Of a stretch of 64,000 nt of DNA, positions 18,764 to 27,219 are shown one piece after another. The notes beneath the pieces were generated by a model. That model was not told the DNA's origin. It was given only the letters and a program-made list of their open reading frames with translations, and ran no database searches. This DNA is from an uncultured Erysipelotrichaceae bacterium (GTDB taxonomy: Bacteria > Bacillota_I > Bacilli_A > Erysipelotrichales > Erysipelotrichaceae). The first letter of the stretch is position 1. Each line of letters starts with the position of its first letter. The stretch lies in assembly GCA_945875435.1 (NCBI GenBank), contig CAMCKH010000003.1, positions 47,109 to 111,108 on the forward strand. The letters are read 5' to 3'. Both the position numbers and the translations under genes were made by a program.

Positions 18764-20254
18764 TTATTTTTTAAATACTTTGGTTAAACTAAACAATGAA
18801 ATTAAAATCATAACGGTAGGAAGGATATAATTTACACTTGTGCCGGTTTGAGGAAGAGGTTTTGTGGTAACCACATTATTAGATACAACCTTCTCATAAA
18901 CCAATGAAAAATCAGATAAATGATTAACTTTAAATATTACAGTTTTATCATTTTGATTAATTATTTCTAAATTTTCTAAATTATTATCATCCACAACATA
19001 ATATACAGATTTAATTTTTCTATTTTCTTTTTTAGGTATTGTGATTTCTAAAGGTTGATTAATTTTTATTATTTGATTTTGAGTATCTTTAATATCAATT
19101 GAATAAACATCATACTCATTATCTTTTAAAGATGAAACAACTTTATCTATTTTTACAGCCTCTAAATTATACGTATCTTTGAAAAATCCTTTAACATTAA
19201 CCCCATTATTATCAAGTGTAATTAATTTTTCACTATAAACTACATTAATTGTTTTTTCATCAAGATTCGCAATCATTTCTCCATCAATATTTTTATAATT
19301 ATAATGAGGTATCTCTAAAACATCAACTTCAATTTCGCTTCCATAAGGAACATTTTTTAAAATTGAATTTGAAATTTCTAATCCTTTTTCATCTATATAA
19401 CGAATAGTTACATTAGAAGTAAATTCTTGGAAAGAAGCGTTTGATCTAAAAACTAAAATACCAATAACTTTCTTATAATAATCTAGATAGTCGGTTAGTT
19501 TTTGATCAACAACCTTTTTATTACTTTTCGCAGAAGAAGCATGTCTAAGGTAAGTTCCATCTTCCTTTTGAATAATAAGTCCAGTATGAGTAACATCTAA
19601 CCCAGGTATATCTCTTCTAAAACCAATAAAATCTCCTGTCTTTAAAGTTTTTAAAAAATCGGCAGTTATATTTTCTCTAGGAACATAATTTATATCTCTT
19701 TCTCGAATAGCAAGCCCATTTATATAAACATTATTATCTTTTCCTTGATTTAAAAAAACTTTATCAGTCGTGATTAAATTTGTGTATGCAGCATCACTTA
19801 AAACATCAGTTGCTAGAACTGTGTTTTCACTTATCCAATCTGAATAAAAATGTTTTCTTTTTAAATAAGTAACTTCTCCATCGATATATCTTACCAATTT
19901 TAAATTTTCAATAAATTCAGCTTCATTTCTTGAACGTTTAAAAGTTTCTAAATAATCCAAATAAGTAAAACAATCTAATTCATTTAAAGCAATTACCAAC
20001 TCTTCCTTTACATCATTTGAACCTACCATTCTATTCGCAACATAAGGGGTTTCTAAAAAATATGCTGAAATTAAATCAATTTTTTCTTCATCAGATTTTA
20101 AATTATTATCTTTTAATATCTGAAATACTTCTTTAATTCTAGTTTTAGATACATCATCAAATTGAATAGCAACATCACTTTGAGCATAAGTTTTTTTATT
20201 AATAAAACCTACACAAACAACTAAAATAAATGTAAACAACAATAACTTTTTCAT
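18764..20254 (-). CDS. LPXTG-anchored DUF1460 amidase-like surface protein
   Basis: 496 residues; a GGAGG site precedes the ATG. A signal peptide (1-24, ending near KTYAQ) is followed by a DUF1460 domain (about 30-235), a NlpC/P60-like Cys amidase fold. The likely nucleophile Cys is in LNELDCFTYLDYLE and the His is in DVTHTGLIIQ; LRHASS follows. A MucBP-like segment (about 280-340; VTIRYIDEKGLEI to INVVYSEKLI) and a linker come next, then the sorting signal LPQTG, a hydrophobic stretch and a KVFKK tail. Sortase should attach it to the wall. Known DUF1460 enzymes cut N-acetylmuramoyl-L-alanine bonds, so a role in wall turnover is likely. Confidence 0.88.
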   Translation of the reverse strand: MKKLLLFTFILVVCVGFINKKTYAQSDVAIQFDDVSKTRIKEVFQILKDNNLKSDEEKIDLISAYFLETPYVANRMVGSNDVKEELVIALNELDCFTYLDYLETFKRSRNEAEFIENLKLVRYIDGEVTYLKRKHFYSDWISENTVLATDVLSDAAYTNLITTDKVFLNQGKDNNVYINGLAIRERDINYVPRENITADFLKTLKTGDFIGFRRDIPGLDVTHTGLIIQKEDGTYLRHASSAKSNKKVVDQKLTDYLDYYKKVIGILVFRSNASFQEFTSNVTIRYIDEKGLEISNSILKNVPYGSEIEVDVLEIPHYNYKNIDGEMIANLDEKTINVVYSEKLITLDNNGVNVKGFFKDTYNLEAVKIDKVVSSLKDNEYDVYSIDIKDTQNQIIKINQPLEITIPKKENRKIKSVYYVVDDNNLENLEIINQNDKTVIFKVNHLSDFSLVYEKVVSNNVVTTKPLPQTGTSVNYILPTVMILISLFSLTKVFKK

Positions 20255-20291
20255 CTTTACCTCCTTTAAAAATCGTATCGCTTACATTTTT

Positions 20292-20320
20292 ATTATATAA
20301 CTTATGAAATTTTATTTCAA
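20292..20320 (-). promoter_or_regulatory. Sigma-A promoter of the LPXTG amidase gene
   Basis: Minus strand: -35 TTGAAA (20320-20315), 17-bp spacer, -10 TATAAT (20297-20292), then a leader of about 35 nt with AAAGGAGGT. Confidence 0.75.
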
Positions 20321-20352
20321 TTTAATTTTAATTTTTAAGAAATATTTAATCA

Positions 20353-22179
20353 TTATTTAAAATAATCAGATTTTAAAATATCTTCAGATATTTTCATTTT
20401 AAGCTCAATTTCTTTAATTTTTTCTTCTATTTCTAAAGTTGTGTATATACCATCACTTTTAATAATTTCTTCCGTTATAAAATTATAAATAAAATTATTT
20501 GTAGCATAAATTCCTTCATTGAAAAAATGTAATCCTTCATTTTGATTATCAAAAATATCATTACCTATCAAATAGCGATAATCCACTTTTAAATCATACA
20601 TATTCGCAATTGTCGGGAAGATGTCTAAAGCTGTTGATTTAACTTTATTATCAATTTTTTTGTCTATTTGCGTATTGAAAATAATCATTGTAGTATTGCC
20701 TGAATATAAATCGCAACCAACTTCTTTACAAAATAAACTATTTTCTGAAATATCTAAACCTTTAGCTTTGTGATCACCAAATATTATAAATACTGTATCA
20801 TCTAATTTTCCAGCACCATCTATAATATTGACAATATTGCTAAGAGCCTTATCTAAGTCCATTGATTTTGCTAGATAAGAAACATAATCATCACTTAAAT
20901 TTGGATATAATTTTTTAATTTTTAAAATATCATCCTTATTAGTGGCACCGTAAGTATTCAATTCGTAAGGTTGATGGCCACTAACACTAATCCAATATGA
21001 AATAAAAGGATCAGCTCCAATACTTATATAAGCTAAGGATTCGCTTATTTTTGAGTCTTCAATAAAATTTTCAAAACCTAAAACTGTAGCATCATGAAAC
21101 TTGTATCCATAATTTTTAAAAACAACATCACGATTATAATATTCAGCATAATTATTATGAAAAGCATACGCCTTATATCCTAATTGTTTAAAACTTTCAG
21201 CTAGCGTTTGTTTATAACTGTTATTATCATATTCATAACAAACAGGAAAGCCATCTGTAATAGGTATAATAGAGGTATTTGCCATAAACTCACTATCGCT
21301 GGTAGAACCTAAAAGTAAAGGTGTATTAAACTCCTTTAAATCAATACCCTGATTTTTAAACCAGTATAATGTAGGTGTGAGTTCTTTATTAATCCCCGCA
21401 TTCATCAAAGATTCAGCCTGAATAATAAATAAATTTTTATCTTTAAAGATACCTGTCATTTCATTTGAAAGTTTAGTTTTTTTAGAGTTAAAATAATTAT
21501 CAATAACTTCAACATCTATTTTAACTGTTTTGTTTTGGTAAATGTCTAATAATTCTTTGTATAACAGGGTATTTAAACCAAAAATATTCACAAACTTTTC
21601 GACACTTTTAACCTCATTAAAAACATATAGTTCACTTTTATAATAAATAAAAGAATCATTTGCTTTTAAATTCAATTTAATATGGAAATTTATTATTAAA
21701 AACACAATGATTCCAAAATTAATAGCAATTAATAAAAATTTCTCTATTTTTAATTTATATGTATGTTTTTTATAAAACGCAAAACACAAAATTGTAATTA
21801 AAGTTAGAGCTATTAAAGGAAAATAATCGCTTATTTTTATTAATTCAATTGCGCTATCAGTAACTCCAATTAACTCTTTAAAAAGCCCTTCCAAAGTTTT
21901 AAAACGATAATAAGAACCAAATACTCTATTATAAATGTTTTGGGTTATTAAAAATAAACTGTATAACAATAAAATAATATAATTTATTATAATCATTAAT
22001 TTATGGTACTTAAATAAGCTAAATAATAAAGTAATTAGAGTAAAAATTAACGATATTACAAGTACAAAATAATAATTATGGTTACTTTTATTTTGATAAA
22101 ATAAATTTAAAAATATTATATACATTATGTTTATAAATATATATATATATATATTTAATTTAAAACCTTTTATTTTCAT
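20353..22179 (-). CDS. LtaS-like phosphatidylglycerol phosphotransferase / membrane sulfatase family
   Basis: 608 residues. Five N-terminal membrane segments (to about residue 165) precede an external alkaline-phosphatase-fold domain. LtaS-type metal and catalytic positions are visible: Glu in FIIQAESLMN, the Thr nucleophile in GSTSDSEFMAN, His in ISVSGHQPYE and Asp-His in IIFGDHKAK. LtaS polymerises glycerol-phosphate from phosphatidylglycerol into lipoteichoic acid. Paralogues act as primases or on other polymers, so the exact role is open. Codons 9-14 are encoded by an (AT)9 tract. TATAAT ends 6 nt before the ATG, with TTGCAG as -35; there is no Shine-Dalgarno. Confidence 0.85.
   Translation of the reverse strand: MKIKGFKLNIYIYIFINIMYIIFLNLFYQNKSNHNYYFVLVISLIFTLITLLFSLFKYHKLMIIINYIILLLYSLFLITQNIYNRVFGSYYRFKTLEGLFKELIGVTDSAIELIKISDYFPLIALTLITILCFAFYKKHTYKLKIEKFLLIAINFGIIVFLIINFHIKLNLKANDSFIYYKSELYVFNEVKSVEKFVNIFGLNTLLYKELLDIYQNKTVKIDVEVIDNYFNSKKTKLSNEMTGIFKDKNLFIIQAESLMNAGINKELTPTLYWFKNQGIDLKEFNTPLLLGSTSDSEFMANTSIIPITDGFPVCYEYDNNSYKQTLAESFKQLGYKAYAFHNNYAEYYNRDVVFKNYGYKFHDATVLGFENFIEDSKISESLAYISIGADPFISYWISVSGHQPYELNTYGATNKDDILKIKKLYPNLSDDYVSYLAKSMDLDKALSNIVNIIDGAGKLDDTVFIIFGDHKAKGLDISENSLFCKEVGCDLYSGNTTMIIFNTQIDKKIDNKVKSTALDIFPTIANMYDLKVDYRYLIGNDIFDNQNEGLHFFNEGIYATNNFIYNFITEEIIKSDGIYTTLEIEEKIKEIELKMKISEDILKSDYFK
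22137..22154. repeat. (AT)9 dinucleotide tract in the 5' coding region of the LtaS-like gene
   Basis: Eighteen bases of uninterrupted AT/TA repeat encode the I-Y-I-Y-I stretch. Gain or loss of one unit would shift the frame. Confidence 0.9.
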
Positions 22180-22185
22180 ACTTAA

Positions 22186-22213
22186 ATTATATATTAATTT
22201 ATATTTACTGCAA
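22186..22213 (-). promoter_or_regulatory. Promoter of the LtaS-like gene, leaderless
   Basis: Minus strand: -35 TTGCAG (22213-22208), 16-bp spacer, -10 TATAAT (22191-22186), then TTAAGT and the ATG. Confidence 0.55.
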
Positions 22214-22327
22214 GCTAAAATCAGTATAATTTAACTTTTCATTTTTTCACTAATTAATCATTTTTCTGTACTACAAAGAATTAATAAAGTATAATTAAAT
22301 TTCAAATATTTTAAGAAGGTGATCAGA

Positions 22328-24865
22328 TTGAAAAAAAATTTTTTAACTAAAGTATTGGTAATGGTTATAGCATTTACAACATTAAACATAAACTATGTCT
22401 ATGCTTCAAATAAAACTCCATTAAACGAAGAAACTGCTGCAGCAATTTCAGACGGAAGAATTAGATATGAAGGTGGTAAATTCGATAACACCCTCTATAA
22501 CTCAAAAATTTTAAATCCTAACGAGGATGAAGATAGAGATGGTTTGTTTAACAGACAAGAAATTTACACCTATGAAAAAAATGGTAGAACTTTTTACGGT
22601 TACAATTCTCACCCTTATCTATATGATACAGATGGTGATGGTTATAGTGATGGCGATGAAGTTAAAAGAAAGGGAGGTACCAATCCTTTAAAATGGGATA
22701 TTTCTCCAAGAGATATGGCCCTTTTTATGGAACTTGCCTATCGTGATGATGACTACATTAGACAAGTTCTTAACGATGAATTAGATAGCATCACAAACCA
22801 TAAAGGCAGATTAGAGTATACACTAATGCACAACGAATTAGCACCGTATTGGAAGGTTAAAGATACCTACCATCATTCAAACGGATTTGATGCGGTATTG
22901 TTTGAAAATGTATCTAAATTACCATTTGTAATCAGCAATCAAGTCCAAGTATTAGGAATAAGAGGTACTGCAAGTGCAAACGACTTTGATGATGATGGTG
23001 CGATTGCCTTTAGAACTGTACCAAAACAAGTTGATAGTTTAGAATCTACCTTAAGAAACTATAAAGATAGAAATCAAGCGGGTGAAAACTACGTAAAAAA
23101 CCTTTACATAACTGGTCATTCACTTGGTGGTTATCTTGCTCAATGGGGAGCTATTACCAGCAAAAGAGAAGGATTAAATTTCTTTAAACAAGCATACACC
23201 TTTAACGCTCCAAAAATAAGCGGAAATCTTTTTGTTAATTGGGTAAATGATAGAGCAAGAATTGGAGATGAACTTACAGATAAAGGAATTTCTGTTCATT
23301 ACAAAACAGAAAATGACGGAACAATCTCTAGTATAGGTAACTTCTATGGAGCAAAATCTATCGGAAACTCAAGTGAAGGTCATGGATCTAGATCTTATTT
23401 TGAAAAAAGAATGAATAATATCCATAGGACTCATCAAATAAAAGGATTCAATGTAGGTAAAAGAATTAATATTCATAATACCGGATATAAAGATCCTAAA
23501 CTTGAAGATTTGATATTTTTCGATAATCAAGCCCCTAATATAAACATAACATCAGGACAAAAAATATTCTTATGGAAATATGATGAAAATGATTCACTAC
23601 CAAGATACGAAATACCAATCACCAACGATGAAAATCCAAGCACAATAGAAACCACTGAAATGTATGGCAATCAAAATCAAACAAGTCCTTCTAATATCGG
23701 AGAATTAAGATTTGAAATTGATAAAGCAAATTCTAAATTAGTATTAACTGGTAAGGCAAATGTTAGAGAAGGTGAATATAATCGTGTGTTAAAAATAATT
23801 GACTATCCTCATACATTATTCACTAACAGTATTAAATTTGTGATTGTAAGTGCTACTCCGCAAAAAATAGTTAGAAAAGTTAATCAACCTATTGACGAGA
23901 TGTTGATAACAATGGCAGTAAGAATAAATTATAATAATTATAGACCTGCTCAAAATGAGAGAATAGATTTTAGACTTGTGAACCCATTAAAAGCTAATTA
24001 TTCAGTAGGAACTCACCTTATCCCTGTAGAAGTTACAAATCCATCAGGATTAAAGAAAATTGTGAATGTAACGCTAGAGATAACACCAGAAGAGCCTAGT
24101 CAAATGCCAAAATCTATAAAACAAATTTATAGTTTAGAAAACGGACAACAAATAGAAGTATCGTTCACTAATCCTATGGATGATCGAACTGTAGTAACTT
24201 TAATGAAACAAAATCTACAAAATCAAAAAATAGATGTTTTGAAAAACAATATCCCTTATAAAGCCATTAAAAAAGAAAATAAATATTTCTTTGAAATAGA
24301 TAAAAATATCTTAAATGATGGTGAAACATATTTTGTAAAAGTTAAAGAACCAAATAAAAAAGAAACAATTTCTGCTATAAACATCAATTTAGATTTAAAT
24401 CCACCTGTAATTTCTAATAGTGATTTAATACTGTTGAAAGATGAATTATATTATAATATTTCAACTCAAGAAAATATAGAAGTTGCTCAAAACGATGCGA
24501 TTAAAAATATAAATGTTGTTGATGGTAGACATGTGATTGTCGCAAGTTTAGCTATGGAAAATCAAGGATTGATAGTTAAAGATCAATTTGGTAATGAAAT
24601 TTTATTAAAACCAACATTAGAAGTTAGAGGTAAGGTTGATGTTAAAAGACCTATAAGAACCCAAAAAAATCTAACAATAACATCTGATACTAATAATTTA
24701 TTAGGAAGTGTTGATATTAAAAAAGTTACTGGTGGAAATGAAGTATATTCATTAAAACTTAAAAAAGGAGAAAATATCCTAAATTTAAATCAAACCTTAA
24801 AAAAAGGTGATGTTGTTACAATTAAAATAAATGGTAATATTCCAATTAAATTTAGAATTAGATAA
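22328..24865 (+). CDS. Secreted class-3 lipase with calcium-binding N-terminal repeats
   Basis: 845 residues from TTG 22328. AAGGTGATC at 22316-22324, which matches the 16S tail, supports TTG over the GTG at 22319 that overlaps it. A signal peptide (to about residue 27, near YVYAS) leads to acidic thrombospondin-type-3-like calcium loops (NEDEDRDGLFNRQE and YDTDGDGYSDGDE). An alpha/beta-hydrolase domain follows, with NLYITGHSLGGYLAQWG holding the nucleophile Ser and VLGIRGT before it. The C-terminal 400 residues are beta-rich Ig-like segments without an LPXTG motif, so the protein is probably released or bound non-covalently. Lipid substrate unknown. Confidence 0.85.
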   Translation: MKKNFLTKVLVMVIAFTTLNINYVYASNKTPLNEETAAAISDGRIRYEGGKFDNTLYNSKILNPNEDEDRDGLFNRQEIYTYEKNGRTFYGYNSHPYLYDTDGDGYSDGDEVKRKGGTNPLKWDISPRDMALFMELAYRDDDYIRQVLNDELDSITNHKGRLEYTLMHNELAPYWKVKDTYHHSNGFDAVLFENVSKLPFVISNQVQVLGIRGTASANDFDDDGAIAFRTVPKQVDSLESTLRNYKDRNQAGENYVKNLYITGHSLGGYLAQWGAITSKREGLNFFKQAYTFNAPKISGNLFVNWVNDRARIGDELTDKGISVHYKTENDGTISSIGNFYGAKSIGNSSEGHGSRSYFEKRMNNIHRTHQIKGFNVGKRINIHNTGYKDPKLEDLIFFDNQAPNINITSGQKIFLWKYDENDSLPRYEIPITNDENPSTIETTEMYGNQNQTSPSNIGELRFEIDKANSKLVLTGKANVREGEYNRVLKIIDYPHTLFTNSIKFVIVSATPQKIVRKVNQPIDEMLITMAVRINYNNYRPAQNERIDFRLVNPLKANYSVGTHLIPVEVTNPSGLKKIVNVTLEITPEEPSQMPKSIKQIYSLENGQQIEVSFTNPMDDRTVVTLMKQNLQNQKIDVLKNNIPYKAIKKENKYFFEIDKNILNDGETYFVKVKEPNKKETISAININLDLNPPVISNSDLILLKDELYYNISTQENIEVAQNDAIKNINVVDGRHVIVASLAMENQGLIVKDQFGNEILLKPTLEVRGKVDVKRPIRTQKNLTITSDTNNLLGSVDIKKVTGGNEVYSLKLKKGENILNLNQTLKKGDVVTIKINGNIPIKFRIR

Positions 24866-24867
24866 AT

Positions 24868-24896
24868 AAAATACGCTCAATTATAGAGCGTATTTT
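24868..24896. terminator. Bidirectional terminator after the lipase gene
   Basis: AAAATACGCTC / GAGCGTATTTT, an 11-bp perfect stem with a 7-nt AATTATA loop, flanked by A and T runs on both sides. Confidence 0.85.
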
Positions 24897-24939
24897 ATTT
24901 AAAAAGTTAAGGATTAAATGATAAATTTTCACATATCAA

Positions 24940-24971
24940 AAAAAGTAAATCTTTAAAACGATTTACTTTTT
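24940..24971. terminator. Terminator of the leftward flavoprotein gene
   Basis: AAAAAGTAAATC and GATTTACTTTTT pair across a loop of about 8 nt; T-runs occur on both strands. Confidence 0.8.
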
Positions 24972-24976
24972 ATATT

Positions 24977-26104
24977 TTAACAATCGCAATCTACCGAACA
25001 ACAACTTAAATCTGTTAAATACATTTGATTTTTACGATAATTTTCAACAACTTCACTATCTAAAACTATTCCTTCTCTTTCAGCTATTTTGCTGATAACA
25101 TACATAAAACGCTGTCTAAATTTATAGATATAACAGAATATAATTTTTTGTTGTCTAAGACTAGGTCCAATTAAAAATAAATTAGGATTGATAGTTGATT
25201 CATCATTTTCATTAACAATAGGGATATTTTCACTATTAAATTCAAATAATTCATTTTTAAACTGTTTTACTTGACTAATAAAACCTGTTGCCAACAATGG
25301 TTTTGTTTTGCTAATTATAGTTTTGATTTTACCTTCATTTTCAAATGTTAAATGATATTCATCACCATTTTTTTGAATTTCTTTTAATTTATGATCTTCA
25401 AATACTTTAAAACCATAAAGTGAAGCAGCATTTCTTAATTTTGTTTTAGTTATTGGAGAAAGCGCAATACTAGGATCCGCAATTCTTTCATTTTCACCAA
25501 AATTATTTGTATAAATAGTAACTTTTTTACCGAGTGATGTTAAGTTGCAAGTAATGTCTGATCCACTTTCATTACCACCCACAACCACATATTCTTCTTC
25601 GGTAAAATCTTTAAAGCTATCAATATCTTTATAATGAATTCCTAATTCAAATCCTTTAATATCATAATCGTTGGCTCTTCCAAATTCCCCTACAGCCATA
25701 ACCACATAAGTTGCTTTATAAACATCTTTGTCTGTTTTAATAATATAGTGTTCATTATCTTTTTCAATACTCACAACATTTTCATTAGTATTTATTTTTA
25801 AATTATATGCTTCTGCTACTAATCTTAGATATTCTCCATATTCTATTCCAGAAAGGTGTTCTTTTTCAAAAGTAAAAGCAGGAGAAGTGCTTGGAGCTAT
25901 CGAATTAATGTCAGGGAAACCAAAACCATTAGTAGTGAAAGAAGGGGTTATTAAGCGTGTTTCTTTAGGCCAATTTAAAAAACTATCACCAATTTCTCCT
26001 TTTTCAATTACTAAATATGATTCAAACTTTAAACTTTCAAGGGCAGATGCAAAACCCACTCCACTAGCTCCTGCTCCTATAATAATAATTTTATATTCTT
26101 TCAT
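24977..26104 (-). CDS. FAD/NAD(P)-dependent oxidoreductase (monooxygenase-like) with Cys-rich tail
   Basis: 375 residues from ATG 26104, with AGGAGTGG before it; an ATG seven codons upstream precedes that site. An FAD-binding IIIGAGASGVGFASAL opens the protein, and a second Rossmann motif VVVGGNESGSDI for NAD(P)H lies in the middle, with MAVGEFG and ATGF linking strands. This resembles the YpdA/CzcO-type flavin oxidoreductases, not a classical thioredoxin reductase: no CxxC is seen between the two nucleotide sites. The C terminus ends CCSVDCDC, four Cys in eight residues. Reaction unknown; redox or metal/metalloid chemistry is plausible. Confidence 0.75.
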   Translation of the reverse strand: MKEYKIIIIGAGASGVGFASALESLKFESYLVIEKGEIGDSFLNWPKETRLITPSFTTNGFGFPDINSIAPSTSPAFTFEKEHLSGIEYGEYLRLVAEAYNLKINTNENVVSIEKDNEHYIIKTDKDVYKATYVVMAVGEFGRANDYDIKGFELGIHYKDIDSFKDFTEEEYVVVGGNESGSDITCNLTSLGKKVTIYTNNFGENERIADPSIALSPITKTKLRNAASLYGFKVFEDHKLKEIQKNGDEYHLTFENEGKIKTIISKTKPLLATGFISQVKQFKNELFEFNSENIPIVNENDESTINPNLFLIGPSLRQQKIIFCYIYKFRQRFMYVISKIAEREGIVLDSEVVENYRKNQMYLTDLSCCSVDCDC

Positions 26105-26162
26105 TTTTCCACTCCTATCTACCATATTATAACTTTTTTTCTAAAATTTTTCACTTTTATCG

Positions 26163-26180
26163 TATAATATTTAAGGAGGG
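26163..26180 (+). promoter_or_regulatory. -10 and ribosome-binding site of the Amt-like gene
   Basis: TATAAT at 26163-26168 followed by AAGGAGGG at 26173-26180, four nt before the GTG start. The -10 lies so near the ribosome site that the leader would be only about 10-12 nt. Confidence 0.5.
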
Positions 26181-26184
26181 TTGT

Positions 26185-27219
26185 GTGTTTAAATTTATTT
26201 CAATAATAATAATGTGGTTAATGATATTCGGTGTATGTATTAATTATTTTGCGATTTTACACCCATCAAAAACTAATCATATCATAAAAGTTTTTATCTT
26301 TTCATTTTACGCAACTATAATCGCTTGGTTGTTTTTTGGTTATTCATTCGCATTCTATCAAAATCTTGATTATAGTATTTTAAATATAAACAATCTTAAC
26401 GATGAAACTATAATTGATATGCTTTTTCATTTATCTTTTGCTATTTATGCAGTTGTGATGCTTATTGGATCAGTGGTTGAAAGAATAAGTATTAAAAACG
26501 CTTTTATCATTAGTTTTTTATGGACTATTTTAGTATATAGTTTCATTGTATATCTTTGTTGGGATGATAAGGGTTATTTTTACCAACTTAATTTAATAGA
26601 TTTTGCGGGAGGAATTGTAGTACATCTTTCAGCTGGTGTTTCTAGTTTAATTCTTGCTAAATTCATTAAACCAACTCAAAAATTAGAAAATCAAATTAAA
26701 ATACAGTGGTTATTTTTAGCTGTTGTCTTGATAGCTTTTGGTTGGTTTGGTTTTAATGCAGGATCTGTTAATGAACTAAACACACTTTCTAGCACAATAA
26801 TTTTAAATACTTTTCTAGCGATAGTTTCTGGTTCTTTGGCATATTTTATCGCTAATAAAATATTAAATAATAACCAAGATTCAGAAATTTATTTATTAAA
26901 TGGAATTATCATAGGGTTGGTATGTAGCACTGCTTCTATTGGTTATGTATCACCTATTCAAATTATAACAATTGTATTTACTTCATCTTTTTTAACATAT
27001 TTCATATCTAATAAAATAATTTCAAAATTAGATCTTAATGATTCTGTAGATTCTTTTGCAATGAATGCGATAGGAGGTTTTTTTGGATCTATCACTCTTG
27101 TTTTATTTAGTGAAAATATTTTCTCACAACTAAAAATTCAATTATTCGCAATAACTGTATGTATCTTATTGTCGGTGGTGGCGACAACTATTTTAATTAA
27201 AATATTTAAAAATAATTAA
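26185..27219 (+). CDS. Divergent Amt/Rh-family ammonium transporter-like protein
   Basis: 344 residues from GTG 26185, shorter than the usual 400-430, with about 10-11 membrane segments. Amt hallmarks are clear: FFGYSFAF, IGSVVERIS, DFAGGIVVHLSAGVSSLI and FGWFGFNAGS. The first pore His (VVHLSAG) and the Asp of DFAGG are kept. The second pore His, normally in F-G-V-H-G-V-G-G, is Asn here (SFAMNAIGG). The short cytoplasmic C-terminal tail ends soon after the last helix, so regulation by GlnK is unlikely and no glnK gene adjoins. It may carry ammonium with altered selectivity or do something else. Confidence 0.75.
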   Translation: MFKFISIIIMWLMIFGVCINYFAILHPSKTNHIIKVFIFSFYATIIAWLFFGYSFAFYQNLDYSILNINNLNDETIIDMLFHLSFAIYAVVMLIGSVVERISIKNAFIISFLWTILVYSFIVYLCWDDKGYFYQLNLIDFAGGIVVHLSAGVSSLILAKFIKPTQKLENQIKIQWLFLAVVLIAFGWFGFNAGSVNELNTLSSTIILNTFLAIVSGSLAYFIANKILNNNQDSEIYLLNGIIIGLVCSTASIGYVSPIQIITIVFTSSFLTYFISNKIISKLDLNDSVDSFAMNAIGGFFGSITLVLFSENIFSQLKIQLFAITVCILLSVVATTILIKIFKNN

